From assembly GCF_030547075.1 (NCBI RefSeq), contig NZ_JAUOQH010000003.1, positions 248,001 to 312,000 on the forward strand: a stretch of 64,000 nucleotides of DNA. Reading direction: 5' to 3'. Every line of letters starts with the position of its first letter. Positions within the stretch are counted from its first letter, which is position 1. The position numbers and the translations under genes were made by a program. Under the pieces are notes generated by a model, which had not been told where the DNA came from, ran no database searches, and was given only the letters and a program-made list of their open reading frames with translations. The DNA is from Alteromonas sp. 1_MG-2023 (lineage in GTDB: Bacteria > Pseudomonadota > Gammaproteobacteria > Enterobacterales > Alteromonadaceae). Of the stretch, positions 53,166-62,339 are shown in pieces.

Positions 53166-55820
53166 ATGAAAAAACAATATACCTCGTATCAAGAAACAAT
53201 GGCGTTTTTAGAACAAGCTCAGGAAAAATACCCTGAGCTTATTCGCGTGCATAGCATTGGAACGACGTGGGAAGGTAGGCCAATTATGATGGCTACCCTT
53301 TCTGCTAACATTGAAACTGCGGACAGTAAACCCGCTATGCTTTTTACAGGAACCATCCACGCTCGTGAGTGGATTGGCAACGAGTTAGCCATTAAGTTTA
53401 TTGATAACGTGCTAACCAATATTGATCACAATCCATCTATACAACAGGCGTTAGGCCGCAATACCTTATATATGGTGCCTTGCTTGAACCCAGATGGGTT
53501 TGAGTATTCTCGTACCCACTTCTCTTTTTGGCGAAAGAACAGACGCGACAATGGCGATGGCACCTTTGGTGTAGACTTGAACCGTAACTTTGGTGTTCGC
53601 TTTAAGCGCTCTGCCGATACCACGGTTAACACCTACTCAGGCCCAGCGGCGTTTTCTGAGCCAGAAACTGCGGCCATTCGTGATTTCGTACTCACGCATA
53701 AAAACATTACTATTGCGCTAGATTATCACTCGCAAGGTAACGTGTTTTTCCCTGCGCATAAGTTTAATCACGAGTCTGAAATTGAAGGCACTGACTTAAA
53801 CGTATTGTGCGCCAATATGAACCGTGAAATTCATAAGGTTACAGGTCGCCAGTACGGTATACACCGTGGTAAGCCACCTACAAACCTTATCAACGGTAGT
53901 GGCCGTGAGTATTATTATTCGCTAGGTATTATTTCTGCTGTGGTAGAAGTAGGCACTCGCAACATTCCTGATTACATGGCGAATATGTCGCAAAGTGTTG
54001 ATGAGAATGTGCCTGCTGTACTTTATGCACTTTCAGAAGCGAAAAACTACTCTGATGAAGCACCTGCTCGAGTAGATAACTTCACTATTGAATCAGTGGG
54101 CGTTTACGAAGCGACCCTATGCTGGGATTACCCAGAATCTGATGATATCTATTTTGAATTGTATCGTTCTGAAACGGTGAAAAGCCCTTGTCGGGAAGAT
54201 AACCTTATTGCGATTATTGGCAAACACGCGTTCACAGATGTGCAGCTTAAAAGTGGCCAGAAATATTTCTACAATATACGTGCGGTTAATAAAGTTACCG
54301 ATACCAAGTCGCCTTTCAGCCCTGAAATTAAGCTTAAGACCCAGCTGTCTGAAGACGAATATTTCAGAGGTTTGTTCCCATCGAAGCGCGATATTGGTTA
54401 TGTAGGTCAATATACCCTTGAGAAGAACCGCGACCATTTCGGTTACAACTCATTGTTTGTAGGTGTGAACAAACGCCGTGGTATCTGTTACGGTGTTATT
54501 GCGTTCAACATGGAAAACTTACCTGAAGAAGCCCGTATTAAGAATGCGAGTTTCTCTTTGTACCCAATGAACCGTGTTAACGCGAAGGTAGAAAACTTTG
54601 GTGAGTGGACGGTATCTATCCTCGACCCATCAGAAATTTCTGACATCACAGACTTTAACCAAATTCATCAAGCGAAGCCTATTCAAACACTAGGCGATGA
54701 AATTCGCTCAGATAAGTTAACCCAAGGTATCTGGTCACACTGGGATTTGAATGTGGCAGAGCGTCGCATTATTCGTAAATCTATAAAGAACGGTACCTTG
54801 TTGCTTCGCGTTGAAGGCCCAAGAAAACTTCCTCTTGGCGCAGACTCGCAAATGATGCAATTTGATATTGGTTACGGAAAGTTTGGTTCAGGTATTCATT
54901 ACCGCCCTAACTTGGAAGTTATTTATACGCTTCCAAGCAAACAGGTAGAGCTAACGCCATCATCACTTAGCACTGTGTCTAAAGCCGAAGTGAAGCAAAA
55001 CGAGCTTCAGTCTGGTTTCGATGCTAACGGCGATGTGGTGTACGGGCAAATGACCTTCTTAACCGAAAATCTACCTGATCCCAAGAAAACGGTGATCACT
55101 GAAGCCTACTTAACAATGAGCAACGACAATGCCTTGCCTACATCGCAAGATATTCGTTTCACCATTGAATTAGCAGGTCTTGAAGATCTTGACTATCAAA
55201 GCGTTAAAAATAGAGAGAAAAAAGAGTTTATTGGTTATGAGGTGAGTAATGCTCAGCTTAAAGACAAAAACTCTCACAACTTTATTTTTGATAGCTATTG
55301 CCGTGAAGCGCTAGAAGAAATGCATGCTAAGCATGCGCCATTCCATTTCGTGGTTCGCTCAACATCATCAAGTGCTGAAAAGAACATGTTAGTGAATTGG
55401 CATGACTTACACAGTAACCAAGTGTGTAAGTTGGTTATTAAGTACATTGAGCGCCGTAAAGAGCCTTTACCTGCGCCGGCGAACTTAAACGTAACTTTAG
55501 AGAATCGTCAGGTGAAACTGAGTTGGAGTAACCCTAAACATGCCGATTTGGTTGGCGCGTTTGTGGTAAGAAATCGCTTCCACTCACCACGCTCACCGCT
55601 AGACGGGGTGAAACTTTACGCAGGTTCTGATGAGTATACCTACGACAACTTTGGTAACCCCAATGTTGAAAAGTACTACTCTGTATTCGCTTACGATGAT
55701 GTGCCTAATTATTCTGCGCCTGTCAGTGTTTACTATTCTTCTGAGGAAGTTATTCCTGTAGAAGAAGAGAAATACGAGAAGCAGGAAGAAGAAGACGACG
55801 ATGAGCCGTTAATTGATTAG
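53166..55820 (+). CDS. M14 zinc carboxypeptidase with beta and FnIII modules
   Basis: An 884-residue protein. Residues 1-300 are a metallocarboxypeptidase: zinc ligands His65, Glu68 (HARE) and His188, substrate-site Arg123, Arg126, Asn139-Arg140, and general base Glu261. By alignment to carboxypeptidase A, Arg247 takes the specificity position 255, which in carboxypeptidase O favours acidic C-termini; the Tyr248 equivalent is missing. FnIII-like modules lie near 303-395 and 765-865, with DNRLRE-like beta segments between. The protein ends in a very acidic tail (EEEKYEKQEEEDDDEP). No signal peptide is present, although this architecture is normally secreted. Third gene of the ATP-grasp unit, 13 bases after the second. 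Confidence 0.85.
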   Translation: MKKQYTSYQETMAFLEQAQEKYPELIRVHSIGTTWEGRPIMMATLSANIETADSKPAMLFTGTIHAREWIGNELAIKFIDNVLTNIDHNPSIQQALGRNTLYMVPCLNPDGFEYSRTHFSFWRKNRRDNGDGTFGVDLNRNFGVRFKRSADTTVNTYSGPAAFSEPETAAIRDFVLTHKNITIALDYHSQGNVFFPAHKFNHESEIEGTDLNVLCANMNREIHKVTGRQYGIHRGKPPTNLINGSGREYYYSLGIISAVVEVGTRNIPDYMANMSQSVDENVPAVLYALSEAKNYSDEAPARVDNFTIESVGVYEATLCWDYPESDDIYFELYRSETVKSPCREDNLIAIIGKHAFTDVQLKSGQKYFYNIRAVNKVTDTKSPFSPEIKLKTQLSEDEYFRGLFPSKRDIGYVGQYTLEKNRDHFGYNSLFVGVNKRRGICYGVIAFNMENLPEEARIKNASFSLYPMNRVNAKVENFGEWTVSILDPSEISDITDFNQIHQAKPIQTLGDEIRSDKLTQGIWSHWDLNVAERRIIRKSIKNGTLLLRVEGPRKLPLGADSQMMQFDIGYGKFGSGIHYRPNLEVIYTLPSKQVELTPSSLSTVSKAEVKQNELQSGFDANGDVVYGQMTFLTENLPDPKKTVITEAYLTMSNDNALPTSQDIRFTIELAGLEDLDYQSVKNREKKEFIGYEVSNAQLKDKNSHNFIFDSYCREALEEMHAKHAPFHFVVRSTSSSAEKNMLVNWHDLHSNQVCKLVIKYIERRKEPLPAPANLNVTLENRQVKLSWSNPKHADLVGAFVVRNRFHSPRSPLDGVKLYAGSDEYTYDNFGNPNVEKYYSVFAYDDVPNYSAPVSVYYSSEEVIPVEEEKYEKQEEEDDDEPLID

Positions 55821-55895
55821 TCATTAGCTGCTACGTTGTATTTGCGGTAAAAACGGGCTTATACGATAAAAGCGGTTTATGTGGTATGAAATGAG

Positions 55896-55923
55896 AATAG
55901 GCGCTTAAAGCGCCTATTTTTTT
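55896..55923 (+). terminator. strong terminator after the M14 gene
   Basis: An 11-base-pair perfect stem (AATAGGCGCTT and its complement) closed on one A and followed by a T run. It ends the three-gene ATP-grasp/M14 unit. Confidence 0.93.
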
Positions 55924-56067
55924 GCCTGCGTTTTATCTATTTTCTGATGTACTCACTATTTTCAATGTACTCAAACCTACTATTGCAGATACACTAAATG
56001 ACAACATTGCGGCAACAGCAATATTTGCATTTATAGACAAAGAAACTGCCACCTTAAGGGACTCCCT

Positions 56068-57534
56068 ATGACAATAATAAAAAAAGGATTACTTGGGCTT
56101 AGCATACTGCTTTTGGCTGTGGTTATAGTTGTGCTAGTGCGCACCATAACTTTCACTCCAGAAACCTACCAGCCCTCCCCCGATACCACTATGGTCTCAC
56201 CAGATGGCAGCGTGATAGCACAACACCTTTCACAGGCTATTCAAATACAGACAATCTCTTATGAACGTGCTGAAGATCGTGACCGCACTGAGTTTCAAAA
56301 ATTCATCACATGGTTGGCCAGTACCTACCCTGAAGTGCACAAAAACTTAACGCTTACTTTGCTAAACGACTACACTTTACTCTTTAAATGGCGCGGACAC
56401 GCATCCTCCAAACCTAGCGTGTTGTATTCGGCCCATTATGATGTGGTGCCAATTAATCCAGGCACAGAGTCTCAATGGCAGCACCCACCCTTCGCTGGCG
56501 TAATTCAAGATGGAATTATTTGGGGCCGTGGGGCACTTGATGACAAAAGCGCAGTAATCGCCCTTATGGAATCGGTAACCTTATTACTCGAAACCTCATA
56601 TACCCCAGAGCAAGACATCTACATTGCCTTTACTCACGATGAAGAGATAGGCAGCCAATTTGGAGCAAAAGCGGTTGCAGAGTATTTCACCAATCAAAAT
56701 ATCAAGCTTGCTTGGTCTCTTGATGAAGGCTCGTTTATTCTTGATGGCCTAGTACCTGGCTCAGACAAGCGAGTAGCCAGTATCAATGTGGCTGAGAAAG
56801 GGTTCCTTACCCTTGAGCTTATTGCAAAAGGCGAAGGTGGGCATAGCTCGATGCCGCCACAAGATACCGCTGTGAGCATTCTAGCTGAAGCCATAGTGAA
56901 CGTTAAAAACTCGCCAGTGCCTGGTGGGTTAGAAGGCCTCGGTGAAACCATGTACACCAATATTGCTAAACACATGGATTTCTTCAAGCGTATGCTCTTT
57001 GCCAATCAGTGGCTGTTCAAGCCACTGATAGAGGCGTCAGTGTCTCAGTCGCCTGCGGGCAATGCCATGTTGCGCACCACCACAGCCCCCACCATGCTCT
57101 CGGGTAGTGTGAAAGCCAATGTTCTCCCGGCAACTGCGACCGCCACTATCAATTTTCGTATTCATCCCAGAGACACGATTGAAAGTGTAACAAGTTGGGT
57201 AGAAGCTGCTATCGACGACTCTCGTATCACCATTAAAACATCGCAAGCATTTAAGCCGTCAAACGTGGCCAATAGTGAAAATCAGGGGTTTAAAAATATT
57301 GCCGCGGTGACACGTGATGTTCAGGGCGATATTATCGTTACCCCTGGGTTAACTATCGCTGCGACCGATAGTCAATTTTACTCAAAAATCACTGATGCCT
57401 ATCGCTTTAACCCGATGAACCTGACACCTGCTTATCTGTCAGGGTTTCACGGCACTAACGAAAGAATCGATATTAAAAACATGGAAGATGCGGTTAAATT
57501 CTATACGCGACTAATGCGCCAACCGGCGCAGTAG
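56068..57534 (+). CDS. membrane-anchored M20 peptidase (PM20D1-like)
   Basis: A 488-residue M20 enzyme with an N-terminal transmembrane anchor (GLLGLSILLLAVVIVVLV) facing the periplasm. Metal motifs: YSAHYDVVP, WGRGALDDKSA, THDEEIGS, and a late FHGTNERI. QWQHPPFAGV and the overall length fit the PM20D1 branch, which in animals makes and breaks N-acyl amino acids. The bacterial substrate is unknown. It is a separate transcription unit from the ATP-grasp genes because of the terminator between them, yet it adds another amide-bond enzyme to the neighbourhood. Confidence 0.85.
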   Translation: MTIIKKGLLGLSILLLAVVIVVLVRTITFTPETYQPSPDTTMVSPDGSVIAQHLSQAIQIQTISYERAEDRDRTEFQKFITWLASTYPEVHKNLTLTLLNDYTLLFKWRGHASSKPSVLYSAHYDVVPINPGTESQWQHPPFAGVIQDGIIWGRGALDDKSAVIALMESVTLLLETSYTPEQDIYIAFTHDEEIGSQFGAKAVAEYFTNQNIKLAWSLDEGSFILDGLVPGSDKRVASINVAEKGFLTLELIAKGEGGHSSMPPQDTAVSILAEAIVNVKNSPVPGGLEGLGETMYTNIAKHMDFFKRMLFANQWLFKPLIEASVSQSPAGNAMLRTTTAPTMLSGSVKANVLPATATATINFRIHPRDTIESVTSWVEAAIDDSRITIKTSQAFKPSNVANSENQGFKNIAAVTRDVQGDIIVTPGLTIAATDSQFYSKITDAYRFNPMNLTPAYLSGFHGTNERIDIKNMEDAVKFYTRLMRQPAQ

Positions 57535-57559
57535 TGCCATATTAATGCACCACATCACA

Positions 57560-57579
57560 GGCAACGCAAAGGCGTTGCC
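57560..57579. terminator. hairpin between M20 and glgC genes
   Basis: GGCAACGC-AAAG-GCGTTGCC lies between two convergent genes, with only short T runs. It probably acts in both directions. Confidence 0.6.
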
Positions 57580-57588
57580 TTTGCGCAC

Positions 57589-58965
57589 TTAACGTTCATT
57601 GAGCGCTGTGGGTTCTTTAGTATGGATAATGTTTCTCGCAGCAAGCTCTAAGGGCAATCGTCTAGATGTTCTGACAGTCGACGCTTTTTGCGGTATATCA
57701 AAATATATTTTTGCATCAGTAATGCTATCCACTACTTTCTGAGTGATTAATATCACTCCCTTCTCGCTCACTGAAAATCCGAAGTGTTTGGCAATGTTAA
57801 CGTCGTCAATCGCTAAGTTCGCGGGAATAGTCACGCCTTTATCTACGATAACATTTTTTAATCTAGCGCCGGCCTCGATAGTCACATCAGGCAGCAATAC
57901 ACAGCCTTGAAGTGAGGCGCCATCAGCAACTGTGCAATTGGATGACAAAACAGTGTGGTGTATTCGGCAATTGTTCAATTGGCAACCCGTGCCAATGAGT
58001 ATTTGATTAAGATCGCACTGGCCTTTTTGAGCCCCGCCCCGTATTTGGGTTGGCGCGCTAGACAAGGCACTTCCCCAGATAGGCCAAGCCGGATCGGCTA
58101 AATTCAACATGTCGCTGTTGTTTAGCAAATCCATATGAGCACGCCAATAGCTATCGATAGTACCTACATCGCGCCAATAGGGAATTTGGCATCCGTCGGC
58201 ACTTCTGAAGCGATGCGCAAACACCTTGTGCTGTTCAATTATATTGGGAATGACATTTTTCCCAAAGTCATGGTCTGACTCAAGGGTTTTTGCATCGTCT
58301 TTAAGTAGTCGATAAAAAACCTCTGCATTCACTACGTAATTTCCCATTGAAGCTAAACAATACTCTGGGGCATCTAATAATGGGTGAGGCTTACTTGGTT
58401 TTTCGTCAAACGCGGTTACGTGCCCTTTACTATCAGCGCTTAACACCCCCAATTGATTGGCCGCATTTTTAGTAGGTACTTCTATACAAGATACTGTCAT
58501 TTCGGCGTTATTTTTCACATGTTCAGCCAGTAGCTTTCGGTAGTCCATTTGATAAACATGATCACCTGATAGGATCATCACATATTTTGGCGCTCGGGAT
58601 TTGATATAGTCTATGTTCTGAAAACACGCATCCGCAGTGCCCTGATACCAATTTTCAGATTGTTGTTGCGATGCTGGAAGAATATCTAAACGCCCACCGA
58701 AGCTGTTGTTTAACGTACCCCAATGTTGCATTAAATGCCGAATTAAACACTGAGACTTATATTGTGTGAGTACTGCAATTCGATTTAGGCCAGAATTGAC
58801 ACAGTTTGAAAGGGGAAAATCAATAATTCGACAATGACTGCCAAACTCTAGAACAGGTTTAGCACGGGTTTCAGTCAGTGCTTTTAATCGTGAGCCCTGC
58901 CCACCGGCTAGCACTAACACCATGGTATTTTCTATTATTTGCTGTAAATCAATCTCTGCATTCAT
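57589..58965 (-). CDS. glgC: glucose-1-phosphate adenylyltransferase
   Basis: A 458-residue ADP-glucose pyrophosphorylase, first step of glycogen synthesis. The N-terminal nucleotidyltransferase domain has VLAGGQGSRLKALTETRAKP, RIIDFPLSNCVNSG, WYQGTADACFQN, SGDHVYQMDY and FDEKPSKP. A left-handed beta-helix C-terminal domain starts near residue 290 (repeats such as ILIGTGCQLNNCRI). It is slightly longer than E. coli GlgC (431). No glgA, glgB or glgX gene is adjacent, so the pathway is dispersed. A perfect FNR-type box lies 164 bases upstream. Confidence 0.93.
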   Translation of the reverse strand: MNAEIDLQQIIENTMVLVLAGGQGSRLKALTETRAKPVLEFGSHCRIIDFPLSNCVNSGLNRIAVLTQYKSQCLIRHLMQHWGTLNNSFGGRLDILPASQQQSENWYQGTADACFQNIDYIKSRAPKYVMILSGDHVYQMDYRKLLAEHVKNNAEMTVSCIEVPTKNAANQLGVLSADSKGHVTAFDEKPSKPHPLLDAPEYCLASMGNYVVNAEVFYRLLKDDAKTLESDHDFGKNVIPNIIEQHKVFAHRFRSADGCQIPYWRDVGTIDSYWRAHMDLLNNSDMLNLADPAWPIWGSALSSAPTQIRGGAQKGQCDLNQILIGTGCQLNNCRIHHTVLSSNCTVADGASLQGCVLLPDVTIEAGARLKNVIVDKGVTIPANLAIDDVNIAKHFGFSVSEKGVILITQKVVDSITDAKIYFDIPQKASTVRTSRRLPLELAARNIIHTKEPTALNER

Positions 58966-59128
58966 AACTGGCTCCGGCTAGGGTGATACCTAAATCGATG
59001 ATGATTAAACTGCAATCACAATTTAATATATCTATTGAAGGAAAATTGCCGACATTGAATTCAAAAAAAATTCTACAACATGCCTTTCGCGTTAAGTCTA
59101 AGTAAACAAGGAATTTTCGTTTAGCGTA

Positions 59129-59142
59129 TTGATCCGCATCAA
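59129..59142. promoter_or_regulatory. perfect FNR-type box between glgC and M24 peptidase genes
   Basis: TTGAT-CCGC-ATCAA matches the FNR/Anr consensus TTGAT-N4-ATCAA at all ten positions; the symmetry extends to CGTATTGAT / ATCAATACG. It is in the 400-base gap between divergent genes, 164 bases from the glgC start and 224 from the M24 start. Nothing else in the gap is recognisable. Confidence 0.65.
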
Positions 59143-59365
59143 TACGATTGACGATGCGCGTCCATGAAGGCTTATACTCATTATAACGCCAGGCTATATA
59201 GCGTTTTCATCTGGCATCTATCTGGGTTTCATTTAGCGTGTATTGGCTTGAATGAAACAAACCAACTCCCCTCATTCTTAATTATAGTCACCATTGCTGA
59301 AGCTAAACCGCATGTGCTAGTTTGATTAATTACATGCTTATAATTCAAACCAATAAGGAAAGGGA

Positions 59366-60694
59366 ATGAGAGCAGTTTGTACACTTGTTTTATTGTTAGT
59401 GAGTTTGCAATGTATGGCCAAGGATGTCATGGATATGCAGGCAAGGAGCGAGTTGGTTGATGAAATACTCGCACAACGATTCGAGCAGGTTTTACCCAGT
59501 CTTATGCAGCGTACTAAAATTGATATGTGGGTAATCATGTCGCGGGAATACAATGAAGACCCCGTAATTAAAACTATGCTGCCATCAACGTGGCTATCTG
59601 CTCGCAGGCATACCATGTTGGTTATCTATAACCCTGGCGAAGGAAAACCTCTAGAGCGCCTCGCCGTAGCACGTTACGCAGTGGCCGATTTATTCGAAAA
59701 AGTATGGGACAAAGAAGCTCAGCCTAATCAGTGGGAAGCACTTGCTGACGTTATTGAAGAGCGAAACCCTAAACGAATTGCAGTGAATGTGTCCGATGCA
59801 TTTGCACTTGCTGATGGTATGAGTAGCACTGAAAACCGCAAGTTTATGGCCGCCCTTTCTCCTACCTTCAAAGACCGTGTGGTATCAGGTGAAAAACTTG
59901 CTATTGCTTGGCTAGAAACTCGTAGTAAGCTTGAAATGCAACACTACCCTACCCTGACTCAAATTGGTCACAAACTTATTGCAACGGCTTTTTCAAATGA
60001 AGTTATTACCCCAGGAATCACCACCACTGACGATGTCATATGGTGGCTTCGTGATCAAAGCAAGGCATTAGGGTTAGAAAACTGGTTTCATCCTTCAGTG
60101 TCTATTCAACGTGCCGACAATGAAAAATTTGATCAAATAAAAGCGTTTAGTAAGCGCGCTGGTGAAAATGTTATTCAGCCAGGAGACCTTATCCATGTTG
60201 ATTTTGGCATTACTTACCTGCGCTTAAACACCGACCAACAACAGCATGCCTATGTATTGAAAGCTGGCGAAACTGCGCCTCCTGAGAGCATTATAAAAGC
60301 CTTCGCGGCAGGTAACCGTTTGCAAGATATCCTTACCAACCATTTTAAAGTGGGTCGTACTGGTAATGAGATTTTAAAAATGTCTCGAGAACAAGCCATA
60401 GAAGAAGGTCTGACACCCGCTATTTATACTCACCCCCTTGGGTTTCATGGTCACGCAGCAGGCCCCACCATCGGTATGTGGGATGCACAAGAAGGGGTTC
60501 CCGTTCAGGGCGACTATCCTATGTATCCAAACACGGTTTATTCCATTGAACTGAACGCCGCAACCTATATTCCAGAATGGGATAAAGACATACGCATTAT
60601 GTTGGAGGAAGATGCGTTTTTTGATGGTGAAAAAGTAGAGTATCTCGACGGAAGACAAAAAGTACTGCATCTCATTTCTTCCCCAGAACAGTAA
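59366..60694 (+). CDS. exported M24 family metallopeptidase
   Basis: A 442-residue pita-bread-fold peptidase, related to Xaa-Pro aminopeptidases. A signal peptide ends near QCMAKD. The N-terminal creatinase-like domain spans to about residue 190. Five metal ligands are visible: Asp in HVDFG, Asp in LNTDQQQ, His in THPLGFHGH, Glu in YSIELNA and Glu in LEEDAFF. It would act in the periplasm on proline-containing or other peptides. AAGGAAAGGG precedes the ATG. Single gene. Confidence 0.87.
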   Translation: MRAVCTLVLLLVSLQCMAKDVMDMQARSELVDEILAQRFEQVLPSLMQRTKIDMWVIMSREYNEDPVIKTMLPSTWLSARRHTMLVIYNPGEGKPLERLAVARYAVADLFEKVWDKEAQPNQWEALADVIEERNPKRIAVNVSDAFALADGMSSTENRKFMAALSPTFKDRVVSGEKLAIAWLETRSKLEMQHYPTLTQIGHKLIATAFSNEVITPGITTTDDVIWWLRDQSKALGLENWFHPSVSIQRADNEKFDQIKAFSKRAGENVIQPGDLIHVDFGITYLRLNTDQQQHAYVLKAGETAPPESIIKAFAAGNRLQDILTNHFKVGRTGNEILKMSREQAIEEGLTPAIYTHPLGFHGHAAGPTIGMWDAQEGVPVQGDYPMYPNTVYSIELNAATYIPEWDKDIRIMLEEDAFFDGEKVEYLDGRQKVLHLISSPEQ

Positions 60695-60707
60695 TCTACA
60701 GATTAAT

Positions 60708-60736
60708 GCGCGCTTATTAATGTATTTTAAGCGCGC
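60708..60736. other. GC-rich hairpin after M24 gene
   Basis: GCGCGCTT and AAGCGCGC pair over a 13-base loop with no T run. It is a possible Rho-independent-like structure of low certainty. Confidence 0.4.
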
Positions 60737-60875
60737 CCCGAGTTTTCAAGATACGGCTATTGTTCCGTCCTCACTTTCGCACCGCTCACATGATTTATTT
60801 ACCGCTTATATAAAAAAGCTCATACCTCATTTTCTTAAACGTAAGCTGGCTCTACTTACTTAAGAGGAAATAAAA

Positions 60876-62339
60876 ATGAAATCATATTTACACGTAACCA
60901 TCGCGACCGTACTTGCCAGCAGCCTTTTCTTTAATTGCTCTGCAGCTAATATTCAGTCACTTAATAATGAGGCTAGCCCCAAAAGCTTGAGTAGCGCCGT
61001 TGATTCAGACGCATCAACTTCAACAGTTTCCGTAAACAATGAAGGCATTAGTCGGGAAAAATTTGTAGGCCATTGGAAAGGGCAATTAAGCGTCAGCGAA
61101 AACCAAAGTATTGAATTTGTGTTTAACATCAAGAATTCAGAAAGTGGCTTGCTAGCCACTTTAGATGTTCCAGCTCAAAACCAGTTTGGCCTTCAATTCG
61201 ACCGTGTTTCGCAGATAGGAAATGGCATTACGTTAGTATTAAATGCCGCAGGTATACGCTACGAAGGTACATTGGAAAAAAATGCAATAAAAGGCGTTTA
61301 CCAGCAAGGTAGCTTTAGCGCACCTGTTGACTTGGTCAAAACCCAAGTCAAGGTTACTCGCCAAGCTAAACCTCAAGATCCAAGTCCAACGCCCCGCTAT
61401 ACGGTAGAGCAGGTTAGCTTTGAAAATGAAAAAGAAGGGCATACGTTGGCCGGCACATTGTTTATACCCGACCAGCCTTTTACTCATACCGCTGTTATTT
61501 TGTCAGGCTCAGGGCCAACCCAAAGAGACGGTGATATTGTTGGCCACAAGCTATACGCCGTGCTCGCTGATTTACTCACTAAAAAGGGTATAGCAGTGCT
61601 AAGATTCGACGACAGAGGCGTTGGTGAATCAGGCGGGGAGTATGTTAGCGCCACCAGCGAAGATTTTGCTAACGATGCAAATGCTGCACTTAGGTTTTTA
61701 AAGCACCATGATACAGTGGCTTCAAGTAAAATAGGCTACATCGGCCACAGTGAAGGCAGTCTCATTGCCGCCATCGCGTTGGCCAATACAAAGAATACTT
61801 CTGCCGACTTTTTTATCTCACTCGCGGGACCCAGCACAACAGGGGGTGAGGTATTAATCGACCAATCCTACCTGATTCAAAAGGTGCGGGGTATGGCCGG
61901 TAGTGAACTTGAGAAAGACGATAAACTGCAACGAAAACTGATACAGGCTGTAGCACAAAATCGTTCTGACGAAGATATAAAAGCACTGATATCAGCTGCC
62001 GATATACCCGCTTCTCAGCAGGATGCACAAGTGTCTCAGCTAACGTCTGTATGGATGCAATATTTTATTAAAACCGACCCGAAGACTTACCTTCAAAAGT
62101 TATCCCTTCCCGTTTTCGCAGTGCATGGTGCTAAAGACTTACAGGTTCCGGTTCGTCAAAACATCGATGGCTTTATTCAATCTATTGATAAACAATGGCT
62201 AACTTATAAAATTTACCCTAACCTAAACCACCTATTACAACCCGCAGACAAAGGCTTACCAGAAGAGTATGCAGGGATTAGCACAACCCTATTTCCCGAA
62301 GTCGTTGAGGATATAAGCCTTTGGCTAACACAACAATGA
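60876..62339 (+). CDS. exported alpha/beta hydrolase
   Basis: A 487-residue protein with a signal peptide ending near NCSAAN; the Cys there is not in a good lipobox. An N-terminal beta domain (residues about 55-150: FVGHWKGQLSVSENQSIEF) precedes the alpha/beta hydrolase domain. Nucleophile Ser is in YIGHSEGSLIAA, oxyanion region in ILSGSGPTQRDGD, acid Asp in AVHGAKDLQVP and His in PNLNHLLQP. This layout is common among periplasmic peptidase- or esterase-like hydrolases of unknown substrate. It overlaps the histidine kinase start by four bases (ATGA), so it is translationally tied to the two-component system. Confidence 0.85.
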   Translation: MKSYLHVTIATVLASSLFFNCSAANIQSLNNEASPKSLSSAVDSDASTSTVSVNNEGISREKFVGHWKGQLSVSENQSIEFVFNIKNSESGLLATLDVPAQNQFGLQFDRVSQIGNGITLVLNAAGIRYEGTLEKNAIKGVYQQGSFSAPVDLVKTQVKVTRQAKPQDPSPTPRYTVEQVSFENEKEGHTLAGTLFIPDQPFTHTAVILSGSGPTQRDGDIVGHKLYAVLADLLTKKGIAVLRFDDRGVGESGGEYVSATSEDFANDANAALRFLKHHDTVASSKIGYIGHSEGSLIAAIALANTKNTSADFFISLAGPSTTGGEVLIDQSYLIQKVRGMAGSELEKDDKLQRKLIQAVAQNRSDEDIKALISAADIPASQQDAQVSQLTSVWMQYFIKTDPKTYLQKLSLPVFAVHGAKDLQVPVRQNIDGFIQSIDKQWLTYKIYPNLNHLLQPADKGLPEEYAGISTTLFPEVVEDISLWLTQQ

